Shown here: piece after piece, positions 1-7,835 of the stretch
How positions within the stretch are numbered: position 1 is the stretch's first letter
Layout: each line of letters opens with the position of its first letter
NCBI GenBank assembly: GCA_050942895.1
Contig: JBMNOE010000006.1
Coordinates: 89,760-153,759, forward strand
DNA length: 64,000 bases
Reading direction: 5' to 3'
DNA from: JBNRMR01 sp050942895
Lineage (GTDB): Bacteria > Bacillota > Clostridia > Christensenellales > UBA1750
Notes under the pieces: generated by a model
What the model was told of the DNA's origin: nothing
What the model saw: only the letters and a program-made list of their open reading frames with translations
Database searches by the model: none
Made by a program: the position numbers and the translations under genes

Positions 1-864
1 TTGGAATCCATAAAGAGCTTCCGCCCCCATTGCGCCGCGGTTTTAAACCTGAGGGAGGACCATCTGAACCGCCATGAGACAATGGAGAATTATATCGCCA
101 TCAAAATGCGGATTTTTGAGAACCAAAAGTCCGGCGATTATGCGGTTTTAAACTATGACGATGAGCTGATCAGGGCCAATGCGAAAGGCTTTTCAGCCAA
201 AAAGGTATGGTTTTCAAGCACTCAGAAGGTCAGTTTTGGGGTCTGGGTGGAGGGCGACAGCATAGTCTACGGCTCGCCGGGCGCCAGCAGGGTGGTCTGC
301 GCGGTTTCCGATGTGCTGCTTCCCGGCAGGCATAACCTTGAAAACGCCCTTGCGGCCACGGCCATGGCGGCGGTCTGCGGGGTGCAGCTTCCGGTCATTC
401 GCCACACTTTAAAGACGTTTTCGGGAATCGAGCACAGGATTGAGACGGTGGAGGAGATCGCCGGGGTGCGCTATATCAATGACTCAAAGGGCACCAATGT
501 GGACGCCACCATCGCCGCTGTGAAGGCCATGGATAGGCCAACGGTCATTCTGCTGGGAGGCTATGACAAGCATACTGACTTTGGCCCCCTTTCAAGGGTG
601 GTGAAAGGTTCCAGCGTGAGGGCGGCGGTGCTTCTTGGGCAGACAAAAGAGCAGATAAAAACATCCCTTCAGGAGAACGGGTTTGACGAGATCGAGATGG
701 CGCAGGGCTTTGAGGAGGCCGTCCTCAAGGCGAAGGACATGGCCGTCTTTGGCGAAAATGTGCTTTTGTCCCCCGCCTGCGCCAGTTTTGACATGTTCAA
801 GGATTTTGAGGAGCGCGGCAGAGCCTTTAAGGAGATTGTATGCAGGTTGAAAGAGAGCCTTTAA
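1..864 (+). CDS. murD: UDP-N-acetylmuramoylalanine--D-glutamate ligase, 3' part
   Basis: This is the C-terminal 287 residues of MurD, the cytoplasmic ligase that adds D-glutamate to UDP-MurNAc-L-Ala in peptidoglycan precursor synthesis. The window edge removes the N-terminal UDP-binding domain and the P-loop. What remains shows the Mur-ligase central motif with DHLNRH and a following ENY-IK stretch, the NDSKGTN motif and GGYDK near the C-terminal domain, all typical of MurD rather than MurC/E/F. The reading frame is open from base 1, so the gene starts upstream. It overlaps ftsW by 25 bases, which suggests translational coupling within the dcw cluster. Confidence 0.95.
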   Translation: MESIKSFRPHCAAVLNLREDHLNRHETMENYIAIKMRIFENQKSGDYAVLNYDDELIRANAKGFSAKKVWFSSTQKVSFGVWVEGDSIVYGSPGASRVVCAVSDVLLPGRHNLENALAATAMAAVCGVQLPVIRHTLKTFSGIEHRIETVEEIAGVRYINDSKGTNVDATIAAVKAMDRPTVILLGGYDKHTDFGPLSRVVKGSSVRAAVLLGQTKEQIKTSLQENGFDEIEMAQGFEEAVLKAKDMAVFGENVLLSPACASFDMFKDFEERGRAFKEIVCRLKESL

Positions 865-2048
865 GAAGAGGGAAAATAGACTATGGCCTTTTGGCCGTCA
901 TCGGCATTCTGTCTGTGCTGGGGCTGATGATGGTCTTTTCGGCGGGCAGCTATTCCGCTCAGGATAAGGGCGCAAGCGCAACGGAGCCGCTCTTTGACCA
1001 GCTCTTGCCCATGGTGCTGGGCGTTGTCGCCATGATAGCCCTTTCGTTTGTGGATTACCGCGTATACCGCCACCCGATGGTGGTATACGGCGCTCTTTTC
1101 ATAAGCCTTTTTCTGCTGGGCATAGTCTGGATCCCCGGCATCGGCGAATTTATAAACGGGTCGCGCAGGTGGATAAGAATCCCCGTGGCGAACCAGACAA
1201 TACAGCCTGGGGAGATCGCTAAATTTACGCTGATACTCTATATCGCCCATATGCTGACGAGAAAGGTCAAAGAAAAAGAGTTTTTCAAAAAGACCGCTAT
1301 GCCGGTGCTGATAGTGTGCGGCATGATGTTCGGCCTTGTCATGCTTCAGCCCAACCTTTCCACGGCGGGGTGCCTGGTCATCGCCACCATCGCCATGCTG
1401 ATGATCGGTGGGATGAAGGTAAAGCACATAGCAATACTTTTTTTGATAGCGGCGGTGGCGGCTTTTGTGTTCGCCATGTCGGAGGATTATAGGCGCGACC
1501 GGCTCATCGGCTTCATGGATCCCTGGGGGATGAGCGGCAACGAAGCATATCAGCTTACGCAATCGCTGCTGGCCATCGCTTCGGGGGGCATTTTTGGCGT
1601 GGGAATCGGCCAGTCGCGGCAAAAGCTGCTGTTTTTGCCCTACTGCGACAGCGACTTCATATTCGCCATCGTCTGCGAGGAGCTGGGTTTTGTGGGCGCC
1701 GTCACAATATTAGCGCTCTTTGGCCTGATGATATTCGCCGGCTTCAGGGTGGCCCTTCGCTGCAAAGACCGCTTTGGCTCAATGCTGGCGGCGGGAATAA
1801 GCGTGGTATTTGCCGTGCAGGTGGTTTTAAACGTGGCGGTGGTCATAGGCCTTTTCCCCACCACGGGCCTGCCGCTGCCCTTCTTCAGCGCCGGGGGGTC
1901 CAATCTGGTCATATTCATGGCCGCTGCGGGAATTCTTTTGAATATATCCCGCTATTCCAACCTGCCGGTGGAGGAGCTTAAGAGCCGCAAGGGCAAAACG
2001 CCCCAGCCATTGCCCGATAATGTGAGGGTTTTCAGGGGCAGCGGATAG
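840..2048 (+). CDS. ftsW: Cell division SEDS glycosyltransferase FtsW
   Basis: Polytopic SEDS-family membrane protein (402 aa, about ten hydrophobic segments) that polymerises lipid II into septal glycan together with a class b PBP. The C-terminal half carries the family signature DSDFIFAI and the GLPLPFFSAGGSN loop before the last helix. The ATG at 840 follows AAGGAGATTGT inside the end of murD, a good ribosome site. FtsW is preferred over RodA because of its place between murD and murA in the division cluster. Usually murG follows ftsW; here it is absent and about 100 non-coding bases lead into murA. Confidence 0.93.
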   Translation: MQVEREPLRRGKIDYGLLAVIGILSVLGLMMVFSAGSYSAQDKGASATEPLFDQLLPMVLGVVAMIALSFVDYRVYRHPMVVYGALFISLFLLGIVWIPGIGEFINGSRRWIRIPVANQTIQPGEIAKFTLILYIAHMLTRKVKEKEFFKKTAMPVLIVCGMMFGLVMLQPNLSTAGCLVIATIAMLMIGGMKVKHIAILFLIAAVAAFVFAMSEDYRRDRLIGFMDPWGMSGNEAYQLTQSLLAIASGGIFGVGIGQSRQKLLFLPYCDSDFIFAIVCEELGFVGAVTILALFGLMIFAGFRVALRCKDRFGSMLAAGISVVFAVQVVLNVAVVIGLFPTTGLPLPFFSAGGSNLVIFMAAAGILLNISRYSNLPVEELKSRKGKTPQPLPDNVRVFRGSG

Positions 2049-2146
2049 CAAATGCTAAGCAAATACTATTAGGACTTCGGTCTGTCACCGCTTTTTGGCG
2101 CGCTTCATATGTTGAAGTGAATGTCAAAAAACGGAGGCGGAAGCTG

Positions 2147-3424
2147 ATGGAGTTCTATGAAATTCGCGGAGGCAACAGACTTTTTGGAGAATGTGAAGCG
2201 GGTATCGCAAAGAACGCCGCACTGCCGATTCTTGCCGCGGCACTGATGGCGGATGAGTATATCGAAATCCAGGTGCCGATGATGAGCGATATCAAGTATA
2301 TGGCGGAGATATTGGGAATTATCGGCTGCGGCGTTGAGATTGCGGGCGGGCTTTGCAGGATTGACCCCACCACGGCAAATTGCCATGTGATGCCCGAGCG
2401 GCTTTCAAAGCTCATACGCTCGTCCATATTCATGATGGGCCCCATGCTGGCGAAATTCTCCCAGGCGGAGTTTACATACCCGGGTGGGTGTGAGATTGGG
2501 CTTAGGCCTATAGACCTGCATCTTCGCGGGCTTCGGGAACTGGGAGCGAAGATCACCGAGGACAACGGGCGCATACATTGCAGCGGCGCATTGAAGGGTG
2601 CGGTGGTGCATTTCGACTATCCCAGCGTGGGCGCCACGGAGAATATAATGATGGCCGCCACCCTTGCACAGGGGGAAACGGTGATAGAAAACGCAGCCAT
2701 GGAACCTGAGATAGTGGATTTGGCAAACTTTCTTTCGATGATGGGCGCGAAGATCAGCGGGGCGGGAACGAGGCGGATACGCATCCGCGGCGTTAAAAAG
2801 CTTCACGGGGGGCATTACCGGCCCATGACAGACAGGATCATCGTGGGGACATTGCTCGCTGCGGCTGCGGCCACAGGCGGGGATATTCGCGTCACGGATG
2901 CTTTCCCCGGGGACTTGGAGGCGGTTTTGGCAAAGCTTCGCCAGATGGGCTGCATTCTGGACAGCCATGGAAAGGGCATTGGGATAATATCGCCCCTAAG
3001 GCTCAAGGCCTTCAGAACCCTTGAAACGATGCCATACCCCGGTTTTCCCACAGACATGCAAACGCAATTTCTGGCCCTTCAGAGCATGGCAGAGGGCGCG
3101 GGGGCCATCACGGAAAATATATTCGAGAACAGGTTTGCCACAGCCTCTGAGCTGGTGAAGATGGGCGCGGATATAGTCGTCAAGGACAGGTCGGCCTTCG
3201 TGCGCGGTGTGGAAAGGCTCCATGGCGCGGATGTGGAGGCGAAGGATCTTAGGGGAGGCGTAGCACTTGTTATCGCAGGGCTTGCCGCCCAGGGCGTTAC
3301 CACCGTGAGGGATATCCACTATGTAGACAGGGGATATGACCGCTTTGAGGAGACGCTCAAGGAGCTGGGCGCGGATATTGAAAGGCTGGAGTGCGACGCC
3401 TGGGACTGCGCCCGCGTATACTGA
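2147..3424 (+). CDS. murA: UDP-N-acetylglucosamine 1-carboxyvinyltransferase MurA
   Basis: MurA catalyses the first committed step of peptidoglycan synthesis, transferring enolpyruvate from PEP to UDP-GlcNAc in the cytoplasm. The active-site cysteine lies in PGGCEIGLRP (the fosfomycin target Cys is present), and the N-terminal AKNAALP motif holds the catalytic Lys/Asn. The frame is open from a GTG at 2117, but GGAGG at 2133-2137 sits nine bases before the ATG at 2147, giving a protein that begins MEFYEIRGG and is 425 aa, close to the usual length of about 420. It occupies the slot that murG plus murB fill in many Firmicutes dcw clusters. Confidence 0.95.
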   Translation: MEFYEIRGGNRLFGECEAGIAKNAALPILAAALMADEYIEIQVPMMSDIKYMAEILGIIGCGVEIAGGLCRIDPTTANCHVMPERLSKLIRSSIFMMGPMLAKFSQAEFTYPGGCEIGLRPIDLHLRGLRELGAKITEDNGRIHCSGALKGAVVHFDYPSVGATENIMMAATLAQGETVIENAAMEPEIVDLANFLSMMGAKISGAGTRRIRIRGVKKLHGGHYRPMTDRIIVGTLLAAAAATGGDIRVTDAFPGDLEAVLAKLRQMGCILDSHGKGIGIISPLRLKAFRTLETMPYPGFPTDMQTQFLALQSMAEGAGAITENIFENRFATASELVKMGADIVVKDRSAFVRGVERLHGADVEAKDLRGGVALVIAGLAAQGVTTVRDIHYVDRGYDRFEETLKELGADIERLECDAWDCARVY

Positions 3425-3485
3425 CCGCGATATCAAAAGGCGTGAATCCAAGGGCAGAAACTCAAAGGAATGAGAGGTTTATCTT

Positions 3486-4208
3486 TTGAAAGGGCTAAAG
3501 CGTACTTTGCTGGTAATAGTGCTTCTGTCCGCTGCGGCTTTTTTGAGCTGGGAGGCGCTTAAGGTGCGGGATATTGCCGTGGCCGGAACCCGGTCAAGGC
3601 TTCCCGCCGAGGTCGCAATGCTGTCGGGCATCGGCCTGGGCGACAGCCTTTTGACATTGGACAAGGAGCTGGCAAAGGCAGGCATCGAGTCCGATCCTTA
3701 TTTTAAATATGACGATATTGAGATAGACTGGCCAAGCGGCATAATAATCCGGGTGACGGAGCGGATCCCCAAGACATACATACTGCATTTGGGCTCAATG
3801 ATAATCATGGACGAAGCGGGGTTCGTGCTGGAAATAGGCCGCAATCTTCCTCATGCCGACCTGGTGCAGGTCACCGGTCTTCAGGTGACGGCCTATTTGG
3901 TGGGGGAGGAAGTGCAGGCGGAAAACCAGGATCAGGTTTTTCTATACTCAAGGGTCTATGAAGCTTTTGAAAAGGAGGGGCTTACAGGCGAGATAAAGGA
4001 GATTATAATTACCCAGTCGCTGACGGCAAGGGTTGTGACAGGCCAGGGAATAACGGTGGATATTGGGACAAGCGATAACCTTCAGCGCAAGATAATGCTG
4101 ACGGAATCGATTGTAGAAAGCCTGAATCGGATGTATAGCCCTGAAGAATTAAACGGCACAAGCCTGGATGTTTCCACCGGCGAATTCGGCGACTTCAACC
4201 CCGACTGA
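3486..4208 (+). CDS. divIB: Cell division protein DivIB/FtsQ
   Basis: Single-pass bitopic membrane protein of the divisome. A short basic N-terminus (MKGLKR) precedes one hydrophobic helix (about residues 7-20), then a POTRA/FtsQ-type extracellular region with VRDIAVAG, GDSLLTLD and a WPSGIIIRVTERIP strand typical of FtsQ. It starts at TTG 3486 about a dozen bases after AAGGAATGAGAGG. At 240 aa it is the usual length. The position between murA and ftsA agrees with the identification. The C-terminus ends in STGEFGDFNPD, a motif also seen in other DivIB proteins. Confidence 0.88.
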   Translation: MKGLKRTLLVIVLLSAAAFLSWEALKVRDIAVAGTRSRLPAEVAMLSGIGLGDSLLTLDKELAKAGIESDPYFKYDDIEIDWPSGIIIRVTERIPKTYILHLGSMIIMDEAGFVLEIGRNLPHADLVQVTGLQVTAYLVGEEVQAENQDQVFLYSRVYEAFEKEGLTGEIKEIIITQSLTARVVTGQGITVDIGTSDNLQRKIMLTESIVESLNRMYSPEELNGTSLDVSTGEFGDFNPD

Positions 4209-4334
4209 GGCGAAGGCGGGTTAGCCAATGCAGACTTTTGGTCGGTTTGGAGCAGAATATCTATTAATAGTGACAAAACGAGGGCATCTTTGTTGTAAAT
4301 AAAGCCAAAAAAAGCCTAAAATTCTTCCTTCCTA

Positions 4335-4366
4335 TTGACAAAAAGTCAGTATGATGCAAAAATAAT
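4335..4366 (+). promoter_or_regulatory. possible promoter upstream of ftsA
   Basis: A TTGACA at 4335-4340 lies in the 206-base gap before ftsA and is followed by A/T-rich candidates for a -10 box (aataat at 4361-4366, spacing 20). The spacing is poor, so this is only a weak call; an internal promoter for ftsAZ is common in dcw clusters. Confidence 0.25.
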
Positions 4367-4414
4367 ATGAAGTACGTTCTTGGCGATTGTTGACAACGGA
4401 GGAACCTGATCAGA

Positions 4415-5608
4415 ATGAAAACCACGGTGGCAGCCATAGAGTTTGGCACATCAAAGGTTGTGGCGATAATAGGCGAGTTGGGCAGCGACCTCAAGGGTGA
4501 AACCATTGGATATGGCGTGCGCCAATACAGCGGTTACAATGCTGAAGGTTGGATCTGCTCAGATGACGAGCTTAAAGCGGCGATAGCCGGTTCAATAAAG
4601 GATGCCGAAGCCATGGCTGATGTCAGCGTGAGGGAGCTTTACGTTGGCGTACCCGCGCATAGACTCAGGGTTCATAATGCCCAGGCTGAAGCGGAGATTT
4701 TATCCGCCAGCCAGAAGGTCACTTTGGATGATGTGGATTCTGTGATGGTAAGCGCCGTTGAAGCCTGCGCACAAAGCGATGGCGTTTCTGGCTTCGGCGA
4801 GATCATCCATCAAAGCCCCGCCTGGTTTAAGGTGGACGGCGAAAAGACGATGGAGCCCATGGGCATGAAGGGGCAAATCCTTTCGTGTTGCGCGTGCATT
4901 TGCGTCGCGGACAAGCTTTTCACGCAGGACATGAGGGAGAGGTTTTCCGGCATGGGGCTTTCGGTGGTCGGCTTTGCAGCCCCGTCCTTGGGGGAGGCGC
5001 TGATGACAATCCCTCCGCAGGAAAGAGATTTAACCGCTGTGCTGATAGACACAGGCTATCTTTCAACTCAGGTGATGGTTGTTCAGGGGGATGCCATAAG
5101 CCATATCGCCGTGCTGGAGGATGGCTCCGGGTTTTTAACGGCGGCTTTGGCCTCTGAGCTGGAGCTTACAATGGCCATGGCCGAGCAGGTCAAGCGAAGG
5201 CTGATAATTGCCGGGGATAAGTCCGGCACGCTGGAGGTGACCGGCCCGGACGGAGGGCGCATACTTTTTGAAAACGAGCATTGTTTTAATGTGATCGAAC
5301 CCCATCTAAGCGAGATGGCGGCGGCGATAAAAGAATGTTTGGAGAATTTCGGTATAGAAATACCTGAAAAAGCCGCATACTATATTACGGGCGGCGGGCT
5401 GGCTCCGATGAGGGGCGCAAGGGAATTTCTTTCGGCAAGACTTGGCTATACGGTGAAGGCGTCCGCAGCGAGGCCGTCAATACCCGCCGGAGTCCAGTTT
5501 GCATCGGCGGTGGGGCTTTTGGAGCTGGTGTTCGAATATGTCAGCGACAATGCGGCTTCCGCCAAGGGGGATTTGCTGGAAAAATTAAGATCAATCTTTA
5601 AGAAATAA
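4415..5608 (+). CDS. ftsA: Cell division protein FtsA (actin-like membrane anchor)
   Basis: FtsA is the actin-fold ATPase that tethers FtsZ to the membrane. The phosphate-1 motif (IEFGTSKVVAI) is at the N-terminus, the phosphate-2 region is LIDTGYLSTQV, and ITGGGLAPMRGAREF forms the adenosine motif. The last residues, GDLLEKLRSIFKK, form the expected C-terminal amphipathic membrane-targeting helix. The start ATG follows GGAGGAACCTGATCAGA. The middle of the protein is fairly divergent from Bacillus FtsA, but position directly before ftsZ settles the assignment. Five bases separate it from the first ATG of the ftsZ frame. Confidence 0.92.
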   Translation: MKTTVAAIEFGTSKVVAIIGELGSDLKGETIGYGVRQYSGYNAEGWICSDDELKAAIAGSIKDAEAMADVSVRELYVGVPAHRLRVHNAQAEAEILSASQKVTLDDVDSVMVSAVEACAQSDGVSGFGEIIHQSPAWFKVDGEKTMEPMGMKGQILSCCACICVADKLFTQDMRERFSGMGLSVVGFAAPSLGEALMTIPPQERDLTAVLIDTGYLSTQVMVVQGDAISHIAVLEDGSGFLTAALASELELTMAMAEQVKRRLIIAGDKSGTLEVTGPDGGRILFENEHCFNVIEPHLSEMAAAIKECLENFGIEIPEKAAYYITGGGLAPMRGAREFLSARLGYTVKASAARPSIPAGVQFASAVGLLELVFEYVSDNAASAKGDLLEKLRSIFKK

Positions 5609-5619
5609 GGGGGATGCTT

Positions 5620-7020
5620 GTGTTAGAATTCGATATTGAATCCGGACAGGGCGCGAAAATAAAGGTGCTCGGCGTGGGCGGAGCCGGTAGCAATGCGGTG
5701 AACCGCATGGTGGAGCACGGGCTGAGGGGCGTCGAGTTTATTGCTGTAAATACGGACAGGCAGGCTCTTGCGCTGTCAAAGGCGGGGCAGAAGCTTCAGA
5801 TAGGTGAAAAGCTGACAAGAGGCTTGGGCGCCGGCGCTGTTCCGGATATCGGCAAGCGCGCGGCGGAGGAAAGCCGCGAAGATCTAACCGCCGCCATGAA
5901 GGGCAGCGACCTGGTGTTCATCACTGCGGGCATGGGCGGGGGCACCGGCACGGGCGCTGCGCCTGTCATAGCCGCCCTTGCGAGGGAGATGGACATACTC
6001 ACGATCGGCGTTGTGACAAAGCCCTTCATGTTTGAGGGCCGTCAGCGCATGCTGAATGCTGAAAGAGGCATCCAGGAGCTCAAGGGCTGCGTGGACACCC
6101 TGGTGGTCATCCCCAATGAAAAGCTATTCCAGGTGGTGGGCAAAAACACAAGCATGATGGACGCCTTTAAGATAGCCGACGACGTCCTGCGCCAGGGCAT
6201 ACAGGGCATTTCAGACCTGATCGCCATACCGGCGATGATCAACCTGGACTTTGCCGACATAAAGACGGTCATGGCCAAGCGCGGCATGGCTCACATGGGC
6301 ATAGGCATAGGCAGGGGTGACGACAGGATGACCGAGGCCGCGAGGCAGGCTGTCCTGAGCCCGATGCTGGAAACCTCCATCGAGGGCGCTCGCGCGGTTT
6401 TGATAAACATCACCGGCGGCCCCAACATGGGTATTTTGGAAGTGAACGACGCCGCCAGCTTGATCCACCAGAACGCGGATCCGGAGGCCAACATAATCTT
6501 CGGTGTGGCTATAGACGAGACACTGGAGGACGCAGTGCGCATCACTGTCATAGCGACGGGCTTCGAGGAAAGGCCCTCACAGCAGGAGTCGGAAAAGAAG
6601 GAAGCGCCTGCTCACGGGCAGCGCTATCAGTTCCAGCAGCAGGTTGATTCATCTCCCGAGGAAGAGCCGGATGATTATTTTGACCCAAACGAGCCGGAGA
6701 TTCCCGAATGGGTGCGCGCCGACAGGAGGCCCTCCAGCAGTTCCTCCACAGACTATACCCGCAGAGCCTACAGCCCGGGCGACCTGGCTTCTGCAAGGTC
6801 GGATCGCACCGCAGCAGGCAGGCAGGCGCCCCAGCCGCGCACTTATGCCAGGGAGGATGAGCGTCCCGTATACGGCCAGCCCATCACAAGGCCGCAGGCG
6901 CCGGCGCAGGAGCCCCTTCGCACTGTGAGCCGTGAGCAGCAGGAGGAGCCTGTGACTGCGCAAAAGGGCGGCATGAAGCCGGATATCCCCTCGTTCCTGC
7001 GTAGAAATCCTAAGAAGTAA
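5620..7020 (+). CDS. ftsZ: Cell division GTPase FtsZ
   Basis: Tubulin-like GTPase that forms the Z ring. The G-box GGGTGTG lies near residues 106-112 and the T7 loop NLDFADIK is present. An upstream ATG at 5614 touches the AAGGGGG ribosome site with no spacer; the GTG at 5620 has a six-base spacer and gives MLEFDIESG, matching the Bacillus FtsZ start, so 5620 is chosen. The tail after about residue 320 is a roughly 140-residue Pro/Gln/Arg-rich linker, longer than in Bacillus, ending in the conserved peptide DIPSFLRRNPKK that binds FtsA and SepF. It is the last gene of the cluster. Confidence 0.96.
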   Translation: MLEFDIESGQGAKIKVLGVGGAGSNAVNRMVEHGLRGVEFIAVNTDRQALALSKAGQKLQIGEKLTRGLGAGAVPDIGKRAAEESREDLTAAMKGSDLVFITAGMGGGTGTGAAPVIAALAREMDILTIGVVTKPFMFEGRQRMLNAERGIQELKGCVDTLVVIPNEKLFQVVGKNTSMMDAFKIADDVLRQGIQGISDLIAIPAMINLDFADIKTVMAKRGMAHMGIGIGRGDDRMTEAARQAVLSPMLETSIEGARAVLINITGGPNMGILEVNDAASLIHQNADPEANIIFGVAIDETLEDAVRITVIATGFEERPSQQESEKKEAPAHGQRYQFQQQVDSSPEEEPDDYFDPNEPEIPEWVRADRRPSSSSSTDYTRRAYSPGDLASARSDRTAAGRQAPQPRTYAREDERPVYGQPITRPQAPAQEPLRTVSREQQEEPVTAQKGGMKPDIPSFLRRNPKK

Positions 7021-7044
7021 GACGCTGAGCAAATAAAAAACAAA

Positions 7045-7085
7045 CCCCGCCGTCAGAATTATCAGCTCTGGCAGCGGGGTCTTTT
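7045..7085. terminator. bidirectional terminator after ftsZ
   Basis: CCCCGC (7045-7050) pairs with GCGGGG (7074-7079), with additional CAGA/TCTG pairing inside; TCTTTTGTT follows on the plus strand and GTTTGTTTTTTATT on the minus strand. It separates ftsZ from the converging leftward operon. Confidence 0.8.
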
Positions 7086-7120
7086 GTTGCATTCCATTTT
7101 ATTTTAAACGAAATGAATGA

Positions 7121-7804
7121 TTAGCTTTGGCTAAGCCGGTTGATGGCATCGCGAATCTCCTGGGAGACGCGCAGCTTACCGTCCATGAAGGATTCGCCAT
7201 CCTTGAAGGTTATGGGATCGCCGATTAAAAGAGACTTTTTCTCGGTATCTGCCGCCAGCGGCACGAATTTAAGATGGGTTTTCTGGCTCTTATAATAAAA
7301 GCGTTCAAGCTGGAGAAAGCCGGTGTATATATCGCCCATATCCTCGTCAGGGCTGGAATAATCGATGTCGGGGAATATGATTACACTCTGCCCTTTCTTG
7401 AGGGCATCCATTGTCTGGGAAATGGTCTGGCGAATCTGCATTGAGCCGCGATAGACGGGTATGGAGCCCCCGGAGCGCAGCAACGCGGAGTATATCGCTG
7501 CGGCGGGGACGGCCAGCAATGCTGCCAGCAGCTTTGGTATACGCTTTCTTTTGGTGAATGTAAACTCGATGAAATGGCGGTAGCATCTTTTAAAGCCTAA
7601 GAAAACATGCAGCACCCATGTGCGCACCTCCCCGGGAAACCACAGCAACGAAAAGACAGGGCCGCGCATGTTCTGGTGATGGCCCACATAGACCACCGGC
7701 GCTTCCAGGCTCCCTTTTTCGGGCACGGATTTTGGCGGGACAAAAAACTTAACCAATGCTTTTATGCTTTTAAAAAAACTACCGTAGATATTCAAAAAAT
7801 TCAT
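7121..7804 (-). CDS. PlsC-like lysophospholipid acyltransferase family protein
   Basis: About 228 aa. The frame is open further upstream, but that part only mirrors the neighbouring gene; the protein proper starts MNFLNIYGSFFK at 7804 (an alternative ATG is 7828). A HHQNMRGP block followed later by IPVYRGS, a helix, and IIFPDIDYS resembles motifs I-III of the PlsC/LPLAT superfamily (normally H-x4-D and FPEGTRS). The Asp of H-x4-D is not visible here, so this is a divergent or altered member; acyl transfer to a lipid is inferred only. It is the last gene of a leftward operon behind the corrinoid activator, 32 bases from it. Confidence 0.55.
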   Translation of the reverse strand: MNFLNIYGSFFKSIKALVKFFVPPKSVPEKGSLEAPVVYVGHHQNMRGPVFSLLWFPGEVRTWVLHVFLGFKRCYRHFIEFTFTKRKRIPKLLAALLAVPAAAIYSALLRSGGSIPVYRGSMQIRQTISQTMDALKKGQSVIIFPDIDYSSPDEDMGDIYTGFLQLERFYYKSQKTHLKFVPLAADTEKKSLLIGDPITFKDGESFMDGKLRVSQEIRDAINRLSQS

Positions 7805-7835
7805 CCTTCCGCTAAGCGAGACGAGCATCCGGCTT

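Noticed and set aside
861..1622. 253-residue open frame on the minus strand
   Set aside because: It lies wholly inside ftsW and mirrors its codons; Arg/His-rich, no family match.
2405..2968. 187-residue minus-strand frame
   Set aside because: Complement of murA; composition is unnatural (Arg, His, Cys, Pro).
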